From positions 1 to 64,000 of the forward strand of contig NZ_CBDDRA010000027.1 of NCBI RefSeq assembly GCF_965232925.1: DNA of 64,000 nucleotides, given 5' to 3'. Positions 17,433 to 25,670 of this stretch are shown in pieces; the stretch's first letter is position 1; each line of letters opens with the position of its first letter. Source of the stretch: Tumidithrix helvetica (GTDB taxonomy: Bacteria; Cyanobacteriota; Cyanobacteriia; Pseudanabaenales; Pseudanabaenaceae). The position numbers and the translations under genes are program-made. The notes beneath the pieces were generated by a model. That model had not been told where the DNA came from. It saw only the letters and a list, made by a program, of their open reading frames with translations, and ran no database searches.

Positions 17433-18641
17433 TTAAAATTTTACGCGCAATTGCCCTGAGATGGCTTCACTCACAGAAGTAGCATCTGTCTCAGTTTTGC
17501 GGATGTTACTGTAGGTATACCCCAAGTCTGCCTCAATACTCGGTGAAACCTTGAGCGTACAGAGACTCTGAAAACTTCTTGCTGGTGAAAAAGCATCATT
17601 TCCTCTTTGCTCGCCCAAATTGGCTGCCAAGCGGCATTTTAAGATATCCAACACCTGTCCTTCCCAAGCAACTTCGCCGCTATAAACTAGAAAATCAGGT
17701 GGGGCAAAGTAGGTATTTCCTGTAGCTTCGCGATCGTAGAACCAAATAAACAAATTTCCAGCAACGGAAAACTGTCCGAATTTTCGTTCGATGCGGCTAA
17801 ACGACTGTTGCTCGTTATTGCCGTCGTTATAGTTACCCCAACGATATAGCGAAAATAGGGTGGTGTAGGGGTCAAGCTGCCAGTAAATCGTGGGACCAAA
17901 TCGACGCGTTTTGATTTGATTGTTCAACGAAGTAGCACTGGACTTGTAAGGCTTTTGTTCGAGAAAACCAAAGAGGGTCATTCCCGGTAATACAGACATA
18001 CTGGTATTGACCTCAAAGTTTGCCGTTGTGGGCAAGCGATCGTAGACATCAATGCCTGCACGGGCGTCAAGGGCAATTGACCCCAATTTTGTGACAATAC
18101 CAAATTGTAGAGGCACATTACGAACCGACTGTTTGCCCACCAAATCGAAAGAATTAAATCCTGTTTGAAAGCTAACTACCGTGCCGTCTTGAAAGCGCCA
18201 CTGCCAAGTTGGCTCAATAATTTGATTGTGTTGTCCGCTGCTATCCGTAGAGTTTTGAAAGTTGAGCTTCAAGTTATCCAAGACGGCATAATCTATAACC
18301 GTTGGTTCTAGTTTAGAAGGTGCAGTAAAGTCTTGAACTGATAATGGCTCGGGAATACGATCGCGCAAACCAGGATTAAACCCATCAGGGGTTGCTAACA
18401 GCAATTGGCGATCGCCTTCCATCGATCTTTCTATTTCCTGAACTGTGGTAAATCGCGATCGGGAACCGACAAAAAGCGATCGCTTCTGGTTCTCTATGGT
18501 TTGGAATGTGGTTGACCTAACTTGATTGTCGTTATCCTGGCTATCTTTATTTCCCCTATCCTGCGCCCATACTGAAGCTGACTGACTGACAGTTAACCAG
18601 ACTCCGATCGCGATCGCAGGCAGAATAAGGAGCTTGTCCAA
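17433..18641 (-). CDS. Probable outer-membrane beta-barrel protein of the polysaccharide locus
   Basis: 402 residues. An N-terminal signal peptide (ILPAIAIGVWLTVSQSASVWAQ) is followed by a ~130-residue Gln/Asp/Arg-rich region, then many alternating polar/aromatic strands (WQWRFQDGTVVSFQTGF, LFSLYRWGNYN, SVAGNLFIWFYDR) ending in ISGQLRVKF, whose terminal Phe is typical of outer-membrane barrels. I do not recognise a named family. As first gene of the minus arm, before the DUF3131 genes, it may be the outer-membrane pore or anchor for the polymer. Initiation appears to be TTG preceded by AAGAG. A barrel prediction would settle the class. Confidence 0.6.
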   Translation of the reverse strand: MDKLLILPAIAIGVWLTVSQSASVWAQDRGNKDSQDNDNQVRSTTFQTIENQKRSLFVGSRSRFTTVQEIERSMEGDRQLLLATPDGFNPGLRDRIPEPLSVQDFTAPSKLEPTVIDYAVLDNLKLNFQNSTDSSGQHNQIIEPTWQWRFQDGTVVSFQTGFNSFDLVGKQSVRNVPLQFGIVTKLGSIALDARAGIDVYDRLPTTANFEVNTSMSVLPGMTLFGFLEQKPYKSSATSLNNQIKTRRFGPTIYWQLDPYTTLFSLYRWGNYNDGNNEQQSFSRIERKFGQFSVAGNLFIWFYDREATGNTYFAPPDFLVYSGEVAWEGQVLDILKCRLAANLGEQRGNDAFSPARSFQSLCTLKVSPSIEADLGYTYSNIRKTETDATSVSEAISGQLRVKF

Positions 18642-18975
18642 ACTTAACTCTTAATACTAAATTCCGAATAAGTCGTCTACACAAATATCCTAACCAAAAC
18701 CATGCTTGAATATGCGAAACATCAAAAAGATTTTTGTATTCAGAATATATTCAGAATACAAAAAGCATTGTATTCTTACAACTAGGGAACTGTCCTAAAA
18801 GCTATAAATTCTAGTTCTTGCCAGAGCAGCTAGGATAACGATTGGGTCGCAGGGGCGCATTCGGGACGTAGGTGCAAGCCGATCGCCCCCCGCCTTGGTT
18901 TTCCTCCCAACTAGCAAAATGAAAGAAAGCTAGAAGGTAAGTCTAAAGTCCTAATATTGACGGCGATCGCTATAC
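18642..18975. other. Divergent intergenic region between locus arms
   Basis: 334 bp without a gene. It must hold the promoter of the minus-strand polysaccharide arm and that of the pentapeptide-repeat gene. The main structure is the operator-like dyad at 18731-18764. The rest is mixed sequence in which I see no other clear site. Confidence 0.6.
18731..18764. promoter_or_regulatory. 34-bp near-perfect dyad (operator candidate)
   Basis: TTTTTGTATTC at the left arm matches GAATACAAAAA at the right, enclosing GAATATATTC, itself palindromic, with single A mismatches at the joins. A further GTATTC lies ten bases beyond. It is about 90 bp upstream of the minus-strand arm. The layout suggests cooperative binding of a dimeric regulator, though a hairpin role is not excluded. 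Confidence 0.45.
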
Positions 18976-19596
18976 ATGGATATTCAAAATATTAGAGAAC
19001 AGTACGATCTGGGAAAAAGGAACTTTATTGGTCGAAGCTTAATTGGTATCGATCTGTCTAATGGCTGTTTTAACCACATAGATTTCTCTGGCTCGAATTT
19101 GATGGGGGCAAAACTAAATTATGCTGAGTTTTCTAAAGCGAATTTATCGGAAGCCTCATTGATCGTGAGTTCTGCGATGCAATCCGATTTCAAAGGAGCG
19201 GATTTTAGCAAAGCAGACTTGAGTGGAGCCACTTTTATAGACTCCAATCTAGCAGAAGCAAACTTTAGCGAAGCAATTTTGGTGGGAATCAATCTGAGTC
19301 TATCAAATCTTACCGAGGCTAATTTGAGTAAAGCCGATCTTAAGGGATGTTCGCTTTTATTGGGGGCGATCTTAGTAAAAGCCAATCTGAGTGGAGCTAA
19401 CTTATGTGGGGCGGTTTTGAGTGGTAGCAACTTACATGGAGCTAACCTAAATGGAGCGAATTTAAGCGAAGCAAATTTAAATGGAGCCGATCTTAGCAAT
19501 GCGAACCTATGCGACGCAAATTTACGTGGGGCCAAATTGGACAAAACGAATTTGCAAGGAACCAACCTAACTGGCACAAAAGGACTTCTTACTTAA
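18976..19596 (+). CDS. Pentapeptide-repeat protein
   Basis: 206 residues composed almost wholly of A(N/D)LxX pentapeptides from about residue 35 on (for example LHGANLNGANLSEANLNGAD), which fold as a right-handed quadrilateral beta-helix. There is no signal peptide or membrane helix, so it is probably cytoplasmic. Such proteins are abundant in cyanobacteria and mostly of unknown function; some mimic DNA against gyrase, but nothing here supports that. It stands between the two arms of the polysaccharide locus, and the palindrome immediately 3' probably separates it from the OpgC gene. Confidence 0.9.
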   Translation: MDIQNIREQYDLGKRNFIGRSLIGIDLSNGCFNHIDFSGSNLMGAKLNYAEFSKANLSEASLIVSSAMQSDFKGADFSKADLSGATFIDSNLAEANFSEAILVGINLSLSNLTEANLSKADLKGCSLLLGAILVKANLSGANLCGAVLSGSNLHGANLNGANLSEANLNGADLSNANLCDANLRGAKLDKTNLQGTNLTGTKGLLT

Positions 19597-19607
19597 GCCA
19601 TTCCCTA

Positions 19608-19645
19608 AAATCGTAGGGGCAATTCATGAATTGCCCCTACGATTT
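19608..19645. repeat. Perfect palindrome of the GGGGCAATTCATG family, copy 2
   Basis: 38-bp perfect palindrome: arm AAATCGTAGGGGCAATTCA and its exact complement. It begins 12 bp after the pentapeptide-repeat stop codon. It can form a very stable hairpin and may protect or terminate that transcript. The outer arm (AAATCGTA) differs from the other copies but stays fully paired. Confidence 0.88.
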
Positions 19646-19736
19646 AAATCAATTCAAATCAAATATGGTTCTGATTTTTTGTTAGAAGCTTCCCAATAGA
19701 AGTTTTCCGTTTGTTAACTACGATCTCTTGATACCC

Positions 19737-20888
19737 ATGCCTAGTTTACCTAAAGTATCCTTTGACTTTCTCCAAGGGCCTTGGCGCTACGATCCGAACT
19801 CGGATGAAAAGCGTGACTTTCGGCTCGATTTTTTACGCGGAATTGCGATTTGCTCGATGGTGATCAACCATTTAGAGAGCCGTTCTTATTTTAATAACAT
19901 TACCCAAGGACATATCTATGCCACGGCGGCGGAGGGATTTGTTTTCCTGTCCGGCTTTGTGTTGGGCATGGTCACCTTAAAGCGCATTGCCAAAGTGGGC
20001 TTGCAAGACGCCATGAAGAAATTACTGGAGCGATCGGGCATTCTCTATGCGACCAGCTTTATCCTGATGTCAGTTTTAGGATTGTTAAGTATCTTCGCAC
20101 CAGGGTGGACGCTTCCCTGTTTCGATCGCGCTCCAGGATCTTGGTGGCAGATTTTACTCGCGGCTGCCACCTTTCACCTCGCGCCCCCTGTAATTGATAT
20201 CTTGCAACTTTACGTGCTCTGTTTGCTGGCATCTCCTGCGATGTTTTGGTTGTTGAGACGACAGCTTTGGTTGCCTCTGCTGACAATATCTTGGTCGTTA
20301 TGGGGGCTGAACCAATTGCATCCTCATGTGTTTAGTTTTTATCCCCTCGATCGCGATCGCCCCTACTTTACTTTCGCCACTTGGCAACTTCTCTACGTGC
20401 ACGGTCTAGTGATGGGCTATCACAAAGATACCGTAGGCAAGATTTGGAATCGCATCCCTAAATTGCCATTCTTGTTCGTGATGGGGGCGATCGCGATCGC
20501 CTCGATGGTGGCGGCTCACTACGATTTGCAATTGGGGCTTTGGCCTGCCAATGTTTCCGATCGCGCCCTGTGGCTAAATCTGACCGATCGCAGCATTAAC
20601 GGACCTGTGCGGTTAGTCACCCTATTTGCGCTGTTTTCTCTGCTGTTTTCCGCGATCGATGCCTGCTGGCAACCCCTCTATAAAACCCTCGGTAATTTAC
20701 TGATTCCTCTAGGTCAAAACTCGCTTTACATCTACATTACCCATGTCGTCGTCGTGGTGATTTGGTTCCTGATTCCAGGTCTAGTCGATGGCAGTGCATG
20801 GTTGACCACCCTGTTACAAGCGATCGCGATCGGAGGCTTTTGGCTTGCGGTCAAATACAAAGTACTTTTCAATGTGATTCCTCGCTAA
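19737..20888 (+). CDS. OpgC-family membrane acyltransferase
   Basis: About 383 residues from the ATG; a TTG three codons upstream (19728) is possible. It is a polytopic membrane protein with around ten helices. The N-terminal RLDFLRGIAICSMVINHLE and AAEGFVFLSGFVLG are signatures of OpgC/MdoC, which succinylates osmoregulated periplasmic glucans; the family belongs to the acyltransferase-3-like fold with a membrane His/Asp-Arg site. Here it opens the plus-strand arm, 3 bp ahead of a DUF3131 gene, so it most likely moves acyl groups across the membrane to decorate the polysaccharide. Acyl group and site are not readable. Confidence 0.85.
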   Translation: MPSLPKVSFDFLQGPWRYDPNSDEKRDFRLDFLRGIAICSMVINHLESRSYFNNITQGHIYATAAEGFVFLSGFVLGMVTLKRIAKVGLQDAMKKLLERSGILYATSFILMSVLGLLSIFAPGWTLPCFDRAPGSWWQILLAAATFHLAPPVIDILQLYVLCLLASPAMFWLLRRQLWLPLLTISWSLWGLNQLHPHVFSFYPLDRDRPYFTFATWQLLYVHGLVMGYHKDTVGKIWNRIPKLPFLFVMGAIAIASMVAAHYDLQLGLWPANVSDRALWLNLTDRSINGPVRLVTLFALFSLLFSAIDACWQPLYKTLGNLLIPLGQNSLYIYITHVVVVVIWFLIPGLVDGSAWLTTLLQAIAIGGFWLAVKYKVLFNVIPR

Positions 20889-20891
20889 CCT

Positions 20892-22175
20892 ATGACAACT
20901 GTCCCTTCTTCTCCAATTCGACGTTTTTTGCCGTTCATTTTGAGTGCGATTATTCTTCTGATTGGCTGGGGAACTCATCAAGCTTTACTTTGGCAACAGA
21001 GTGCTACTCTTCCCACCCCAGTGTTACGGCGCATTCCCTTAGGTGCGGAAGAACGCAATCTCGCTAGATATGCATGGCGTTTTTTCGAGCTAAATCGTCA
21101 GCCTTCTGGCTTAGTCTCTTCCGCCGCCTCTTTTCCTGCGACGACGATGTGGGATATTGGCAGTCAGTTTGCAGGCATGACCGCTGCCCGCGAGTTGAAC
21201 CTGCTTTCGGCTGAGGAGTTCGATCGTTGGATGGGGCAAGCTTTGACTTCCCTTTCCAAGATCCAGCTTTATAAAAACGAACTCCCCAATAAAGCCTACA
21301 ATGCCGCCACCCTCATGCCTGTCAACTATGGCAAATTGGATGCCTATCAGGAAATTGGATTTTCGGCTTTAGATCTTGGACGACTGGCAATGTGGTTGGA
21401 CCTGATTGCTGCCCGCTATCCCCAACATACTGCTGCCACCAAAGCTGTGTCCGCACGTTGGAACCTCACCCGACTCTCACGCCAAGGGCAACTGATGGGT
21501 GTCGATGCCCGAAGTGGCAAAGAAGACTGGCAGCAGGAAGGAAGACTGGGCTACGAGCAGTATGGGGCATATGGCTTAGCGAAGTTGGGACTGAATGTGG
21601 CTGTAGCCTTAAATCCCAAGACAGAGATGATGACAGTCGATGTCATGGGAGTTCCCGTTCCTGTCGATCGCCGCACGACTTATCACAACTATGTCACCAG
21701 CGAACCCTATATTCTGGACGGCTTAGAAAGTGGGTTTAAAGCCCTTCCTGCCGAGTTTGCTGCCCGCGTGCTGCAAGCCCAACAACGACGCTATTGGGCA
21801 ACCAATCAACTAACGGCTTGGTCGGAAGACAACCTCGATAAAGCACCTTGGTTTGTCTACAACAGTATTTTTGTCGATGGTCAACCTTGGAAAACGTTAG
21901 ATCCTTCGGGTAAAGATGCCGCCGCGTTTCGCGGGAGTAGTACCAAAGCTGCGGTAGGTTGGCATATGCTTTTTCGTACCGCCTATAGCGATCGCGTTTA
22001 TAAAGGACTGCGATGGTTGGCAGATCCAGAACGTGGCGTATTTGCTGGCTATTATGAAGAAACCCAAGAACCAAATCGAGCCCTGACTGTAAACACAAAT
22101 GGCATTATTCTAGAAGCTCTGCTCTATAGTCACGTTGGAAAACCATTGGAGGATTGGGCTCATGCGCCTCACTAG
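20892..22175 (+). CDS. Single DUF3131-domain membrane-anchored protein
   Basis: 427 residues. An N-terminal anchor (FILSAIILLIGWGTHQALL) is followed directly by one DUF3131 module: EERNLARYAWRFFELN, TMWDIGSQF, LPNKAYN, GFSALDLGRL, LGYEQYGAYG, EPYILDGLESG and VNTNGIILEALLY. It has no long Pro-rich spacer, unlike the minus-strand paralogues. Three bases separate it from the OpgC gene and its end overlaps the SGNH gene by 14 bp, so these genes are probably translationally coupled. It is the fifth DUF3131 domain of the locus. Confidence 0.88.
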   Translation: MTTVPSSPIRRFLPFILSAIILLIGWGTHQALLWQQSATLPTPVLRRIPLGAEERNLARYAWRFFELNRQPSGLVSSAASFPATTMWDIGSQFAGMTAARELNLLSAEEFDRWMGQALTSLSKIQLYKNELPNKAYNAATLMPVNYGKLDAYQEIGFSALDLGRLAMWLDLIAARYPQHTAATKAVSARWNLTRLSRQGQLMGVDARSGKEDWQQEGRLGYEQYGAYGLAKLGLNVAVALNPKTEMMTVDVMGVPVPVDRRTTYHNYVTSEPYILDGLESGFKALPAEFAARVLQAQQRRYWATNQLTAWSEDNLDKAPWFVYNSIFVDGQPWKTLDPSGKDAAAFRGSSTKAAVGWHMLFRTAYSDRVYKGLRWLADPERGVFAGYYEETQEPNRALTVNTNGIILEALLYSHVGKPLEDWAHAPH

Positions 22176-23355
22176 CTGGTTAAAAGGTTCGGTATTGGGA
22201 TTGTTGGTCTGTCTGCTTTGCTGGCTGGGAAGCGTAGGTATGGGAACCTCCATGCCTGTGATAAATTCCCCAAATACTGAAATTGCCAGTAGTTCCACTC
22301 CTGTTATGAATCAAGCGCCTCCCAAAGTCGTGTTTTTTGGCTCTAGTACCACGGTCGGGCTATGGGCATCGAGAGGCGATCGGCGTTGGAGCACCCTACT
22401 GTCTCGCTATCTAGGTTGGCAGGAAATCAATGAAAGCCTATCAGGTTCGTCCCTATCCAAAGCGCCGCGCACTGACAAGTCCTGGCCGATTCCAGCGGCA
22501 GTACAACGGTGGAAGGAAATCGTGGGGCGACATCCCGATCGCATAGTGATGTTATACGGAGTCAATGATGCCTTCTGGAAATTGCCCTTGGGCGATCGAG
22601 CGAACCCTAAACCAGAAACCTTTCGTGGCGATCTAGAAGCCTTGCTTGCAGGGATAAAGACTGCGTTACCACCCGATCACCTGATCGTGGTCACCGCTCA
22701 ACCCAATAAAGCGACCCAAGATCGGAGATTACCCTACGATCGGGCTTTGCAAGCAGGTGCTGAGAAAATTGGGGCTCATTTCATTGATGCGGGTCAAGAG
22801 GCTTTTCCTTTAGAAGAATTAGCCAATTATTCTGCCGATGGACTGCACTTAAATAACCTAGGACATGCGGCTCTAGCTTCCTACATGGCAGGGAAACTTG
22901 TCGATCTGGGGGTAGTGCCTGCCCCACCGATGGCAAAAGGAGGGCATCAACTGCCCGAAGCCCGCGAAACACTGTCGGGTGGATGGTTGCGAATTGATTC
23001 TGGGGCTCTGTCGTTTGGGGAAATTCGCAAGATTTCGGCGCGTTGGACTGCTTCGGGTCGGGCAAGATTTGCGGTCATGCGCCCCGATGGGCGAGGTGGC
23101 TATGAAGCACTTTATCGCACGCCCATTTTTTCTGTATCTGCGGGCATCACGGAAACAGAAGTGCCACGTTGGTGGGTACTGGAGGGCGATCGCTTAGCCG
23201 TATGGACAGATAGCAATTGTTTGGGTTCCCAGTCCACTGATGCGGGGAGCACCCAGCATCTGACCAGTAAGCTACAGGGAGATACGACAATTTCTGATGT
23301 CAGCCCTAATAGCATGAGTTCTGATTCTCGCAAACTAGCCGTTTGGACTTCATAG
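22162..23355 (+). CDS. SGNH/GDSL-family hydrolase, exported
   Basis: About 397 residues. The ATG at 22162 is chosen because GGAGGA lies just upstream. N-terminal hydrophobic segment (GSVLGLLVCLLCWLGSVGMG), then an SGNH esterase domain: VFFGSSTTVGL (block I with the nucleophile-type Ser, GSS rather than GDS), a GxND block in MLYGVNDAFW, and DGLHLNNLGHAALA (block V, catalytic Asp and His). The last ~120 residues form a separate beta-rich region. Such enzymes remove or transfer acetyl and other acyl groups on glycans. Its place between the OpgC/DUF3131 pair and two glycosidases suggests editing of the polymer's acyl groups in the periplasm. Confidence 0.85.
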   Translation: MRLTSWLKGSVLGLLVCLLCWLGSVGMGTSMPVINSPNTEIASSSTPVMNQAPPKVVFFGSSTTVGLWASRGDRRWSTLLSRYLGWQEINESLSGSSLSKAPRTDKSWPIPAAVQRWKEIVGRHPDRIVMLYGVNDAFWKLPLGDRANPKPETFRGDLEALLAGIKTALPPDHLIVVTAQPNKATQDRRLPYDRALQAGAEKIGAHFIDAGQEAFPLEELANYSADGLHLNNLGHAALASYMAGKLVDLGVVPAPPMAKGGHQLPEARETLSGGWLRIDSGALSFGEIRKISARWTASGRARFAVMRPDGRGGYEALYRTPIFSVSAGITETEVPRWWVLEGDRLAVWTDSNCLGSQSTDAGSTQHLTSKLQGDTTISDVSPNSMSSDSRKLAVWTS

Positions 23356-23360
23356 ACTGT

Positions 23361-25670
23361 ATGAGAACAAAGCTCTATAGGCAATGCATAGTTGTTGTTT
23401 TGGCGATCGCGATCGCCAGCCTAATTGCGATCTTTCAGTCATCCGCAGAAGTCACTTCTACCCATCTTCCATCCACGATCCCCTTGTCTGGTATGTGGGA
23501 ATTTGCCCCAGAACTCCGCGATCGAGCTGATTTGCAGCTTGTGCTGAAGCCGACTCGATCTTTTCCCAACGATCTAGATCGCTATGACTGGCAAAAAATT
23601 AAGGTTCCGTCAAACTGGTATTTGCAAGGGCAAGATTTGAGCGGTGCTGTCTGGTATCGCTATCGCTTTCACGGCAAGCCGCAATTAAACAACAAGCTCG
23701 TCAGACTCGTATTTGAAGGCGTAGACTATGCTGCCGACGTCTGGCTCAATGGCGAATATTTGGGATTTCATGAAGGATATTTTCAGCCATTTTGGTTTTG
23801 GGTGTCGCAACAGTTGAAATTGGACAGTGAGAATACTTTGCTCGTGCGCGTCAATAGTCCCAAAGAGGATGAAAGCAAACCAGACTGGTCGCTACACAAA
23901 CGGCTGATTAAAGGAATTTTTAGCCATCACGACACCAGACCTGGGGGGGCTTGGACGGATAGAGCCCAAGAAAAAAATACAGGCGGGATTTGGGCTCCTG
24001 TTTACTTACAGGTTTCCGAAAAGGTCGCGATCTCCGATGTCCTAGTAACTCCAGAATTAGAACTGGATCGGAATGAAGCGATCGCCCATATCGACCTTGA
24101 GCTTACCCATCCTCAAGCGATTTCCGAATCTGTAGAAATCAAGGCGCAACTGATTCCCCATAATTTCTCAGATGCCTCGAGTAAGACGCTAACAGTAACC
24201 AAACAACTCAAGGAAACTTGCGATCGCATCCAACTATCGATTGCCCAAGACAATCCCAAACTTTGGTGGAGTTGGGAACATGGCGATCCTAACCTCTATA
24301 AATTGCAGATTGAAGTCTCTCAGTCAGGACATTTGCTCGATCGCAAAGAAGTCGTGTTTGGGTTTCGTTCGATTCAATTAGAACCCAAGACAAAAACTTG
24401 GAAGCTGAATGGCAAACCGATTTTCCTCAGAGGAACGAACTATATTGCCACGCAGTGGCTCAGCGAAATGACGCCTGAGAAATATAGTTTTGACCTTGCC
24501 CTGATGAAACGCAGTAACATTAATGCGATTCGCGTCCACGCCCATATTACAGGAAGGGAATTCCATCGCCTCAGCGATGAGATGGGTTTCTTGATCTGGC
24601 AAGACTTTCCTTTGCAATGGGGATACGAAGAATCGCTGGAGTTTCGGACTGAGGCAACTAGGCAAGCCAAAGATATGGTGCGCTTGCTATACAACCATCC
24701 CGCGATTGTCGCTTGGTGCTTGCAAAACGAACCTCCTTGGGATGCCGATTGGATGAAATATAAATACCGTAACTACAACCCCAACCAAAACCGATCGCTA
24801 AATGCGGCGATGTATGACAGTGTTAAGCATATCGATTCAACCCGCTATTTACATCCATTTTCTTCAACGCGGGAACATCCTTGGCTAGGCTGGTACTTTG
24901 GCTCTTGGTTAGACTATGCCAAACCTGTTCATGAACCCATGATTACTGAATTTGGCGCTCAAGCCTTGCCCAATCTGACTTCTTTGCGGCGGATATTTAC
25001 GGAAACCGAGCTGTTCCCTAATTCTGAACCTACATGGAAAAAATGGGAATACCATAACTTCCAGCGTCATGAGATGTTCGAATTGGCAAAGGTGTCGATG
25101 GGAAAGAATCCTCAGGAATTTGTAGAGAATACGCAAAAAAATCAGGCGCGATCGATCCAATTCACCGCAGAGGCTTTGCGGCGGCAGCGGTTTCGCCCAG
25201 TCACTTCGATTTTTCAATTTATGTTTGTGGAAGATTGGCCCTCACTTAATTGGGGCATTGTCGATTACTGGCGCAATCCCAAACCTGGCTATGAAGCCCT
25301 AAAAATAGCCTATCAGCCCGTACTGCCTAGCATTGCTTGGGTACAGGAGGAATGGAAACTAGGTGAGACAATCAATCTGGATTTATGGATTATCAATGAC
25401 CTATGGCAACATTTTCCCAATGCCAAAATCAGCTATGCGATCGCACGTCACGGCTTCCTGCAATGGCAACAGCAGCAAAGCAGCGAAACAGAGGTAGATG
25501 TTTCGCCTAACAGTGGCTCTCTCGTCCAAACAGTCAAATACCAACCCAAACAACTTGGCAAACACGAAATTGTTGTAAAAATTCTCGATCGCGACGATAA
25601 TCTTTTAGGACAGAACTCCTTTGCATTTGTGGTAAAGCCCCGTGAGAAAAAATCTCCTTCGTCTTCGTAA
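23361..25670 (+). CDS. Glycoside hydrolase family 2 (beta-mannosidase/beta-galactosidase type), exported
   Basis: About 769 residues from the ATG (a TTG six codons earlier is possible). Signal or anchor helix (CIVVVLAIAIASLIAIF), GH2 sugar-binding jelly-roll (~35-210, with WYRYRF and FEGVDYAADVWLNGEYLGF), an Ig-like domain, then the TIM barrel. WCLQNEPPW holds the acid/base Glu and MITEFGAQAL the nucleophile Glu, so it should be active. A C-terminal ~100-residue beta domain follows. It would release non-reducing-end beta-linked sugars; which sugar is uncertain. It starts 6 bp after the SGNH stop and overlaps the GH9 gene by 29 bp. Confidence 0.88.
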   Translation: MRTKLYRQCIVVVLAIAIASLIAIFQSSAEVTSTHLPSTIPLSGMWEFAPELRDRADLQLVLKPTRSFPNDLDRYDWQKIKVPSNWYLQGQDLSGAVWYRYRFHGKPQLNNKLVRLVFEGVDYAADVWLNGEYLGFHEGYFQPFWFWVSQQLKLDSENTLLVRVNSPKEDESKPDWSLHKRLIKGIFSHHDTRPGGAWTDRAQEKNTGGIWAPVYLQVSEKVAISDVLVTPELELDRNEAIAHIDLELTHPQAISESVEIKAQLIPHNFSDASSKTLTVTKQLKETCDRIQLSIAQDNPKLWWSWEHGDPNLYKLQIEVSQSGHLLDRKEVVFGFRSIQLEPKTKTWKLNGKPIFLRGTNYIATQWLSEMTPEKYSFDLALMKRSNINAIRVHAHITGREFHRLSDEMGFLIWQDFPLQWGYEESLEFRTEATRQAKDMVRLLYNHPAIVAWCLQNEPPWDADWMKYKYRNYNPNQNRSLNAAMYDSVKHIDSTRYLHPFSSTREHPWLGWYFGSWLDYAKPVHEPMITEFGAQALPNLTSLRRIFTETELFPNSEPTWKKWEYHNFQRHEMFELAKVSMGKNPQEFVENTQKNQARSIQFTAEALRRQRFRPVTSIFQFMFVEDWPSLNWGIVDYWRNPKPGYEALKIAYQPVLPSIAWVQEEWKLGETINLDLWIINDLWQHFPNAKISYAIARHGFLQWQQQQSSETEVDVSPNSGSLVQTVKYQPKQLGKHEIVVKILDRDDNLLGQNSFAFVVKPREKKSPSSS

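Noticed and set aside
18976..19596. Pentapeptide-repeat protein as a gyrase-protecting (Qnr-like) factor
   Set aside because: It lacks the loops and dimer region that define Qnr/MfpA proteins. Only the generic beta-helix repeat is seen.
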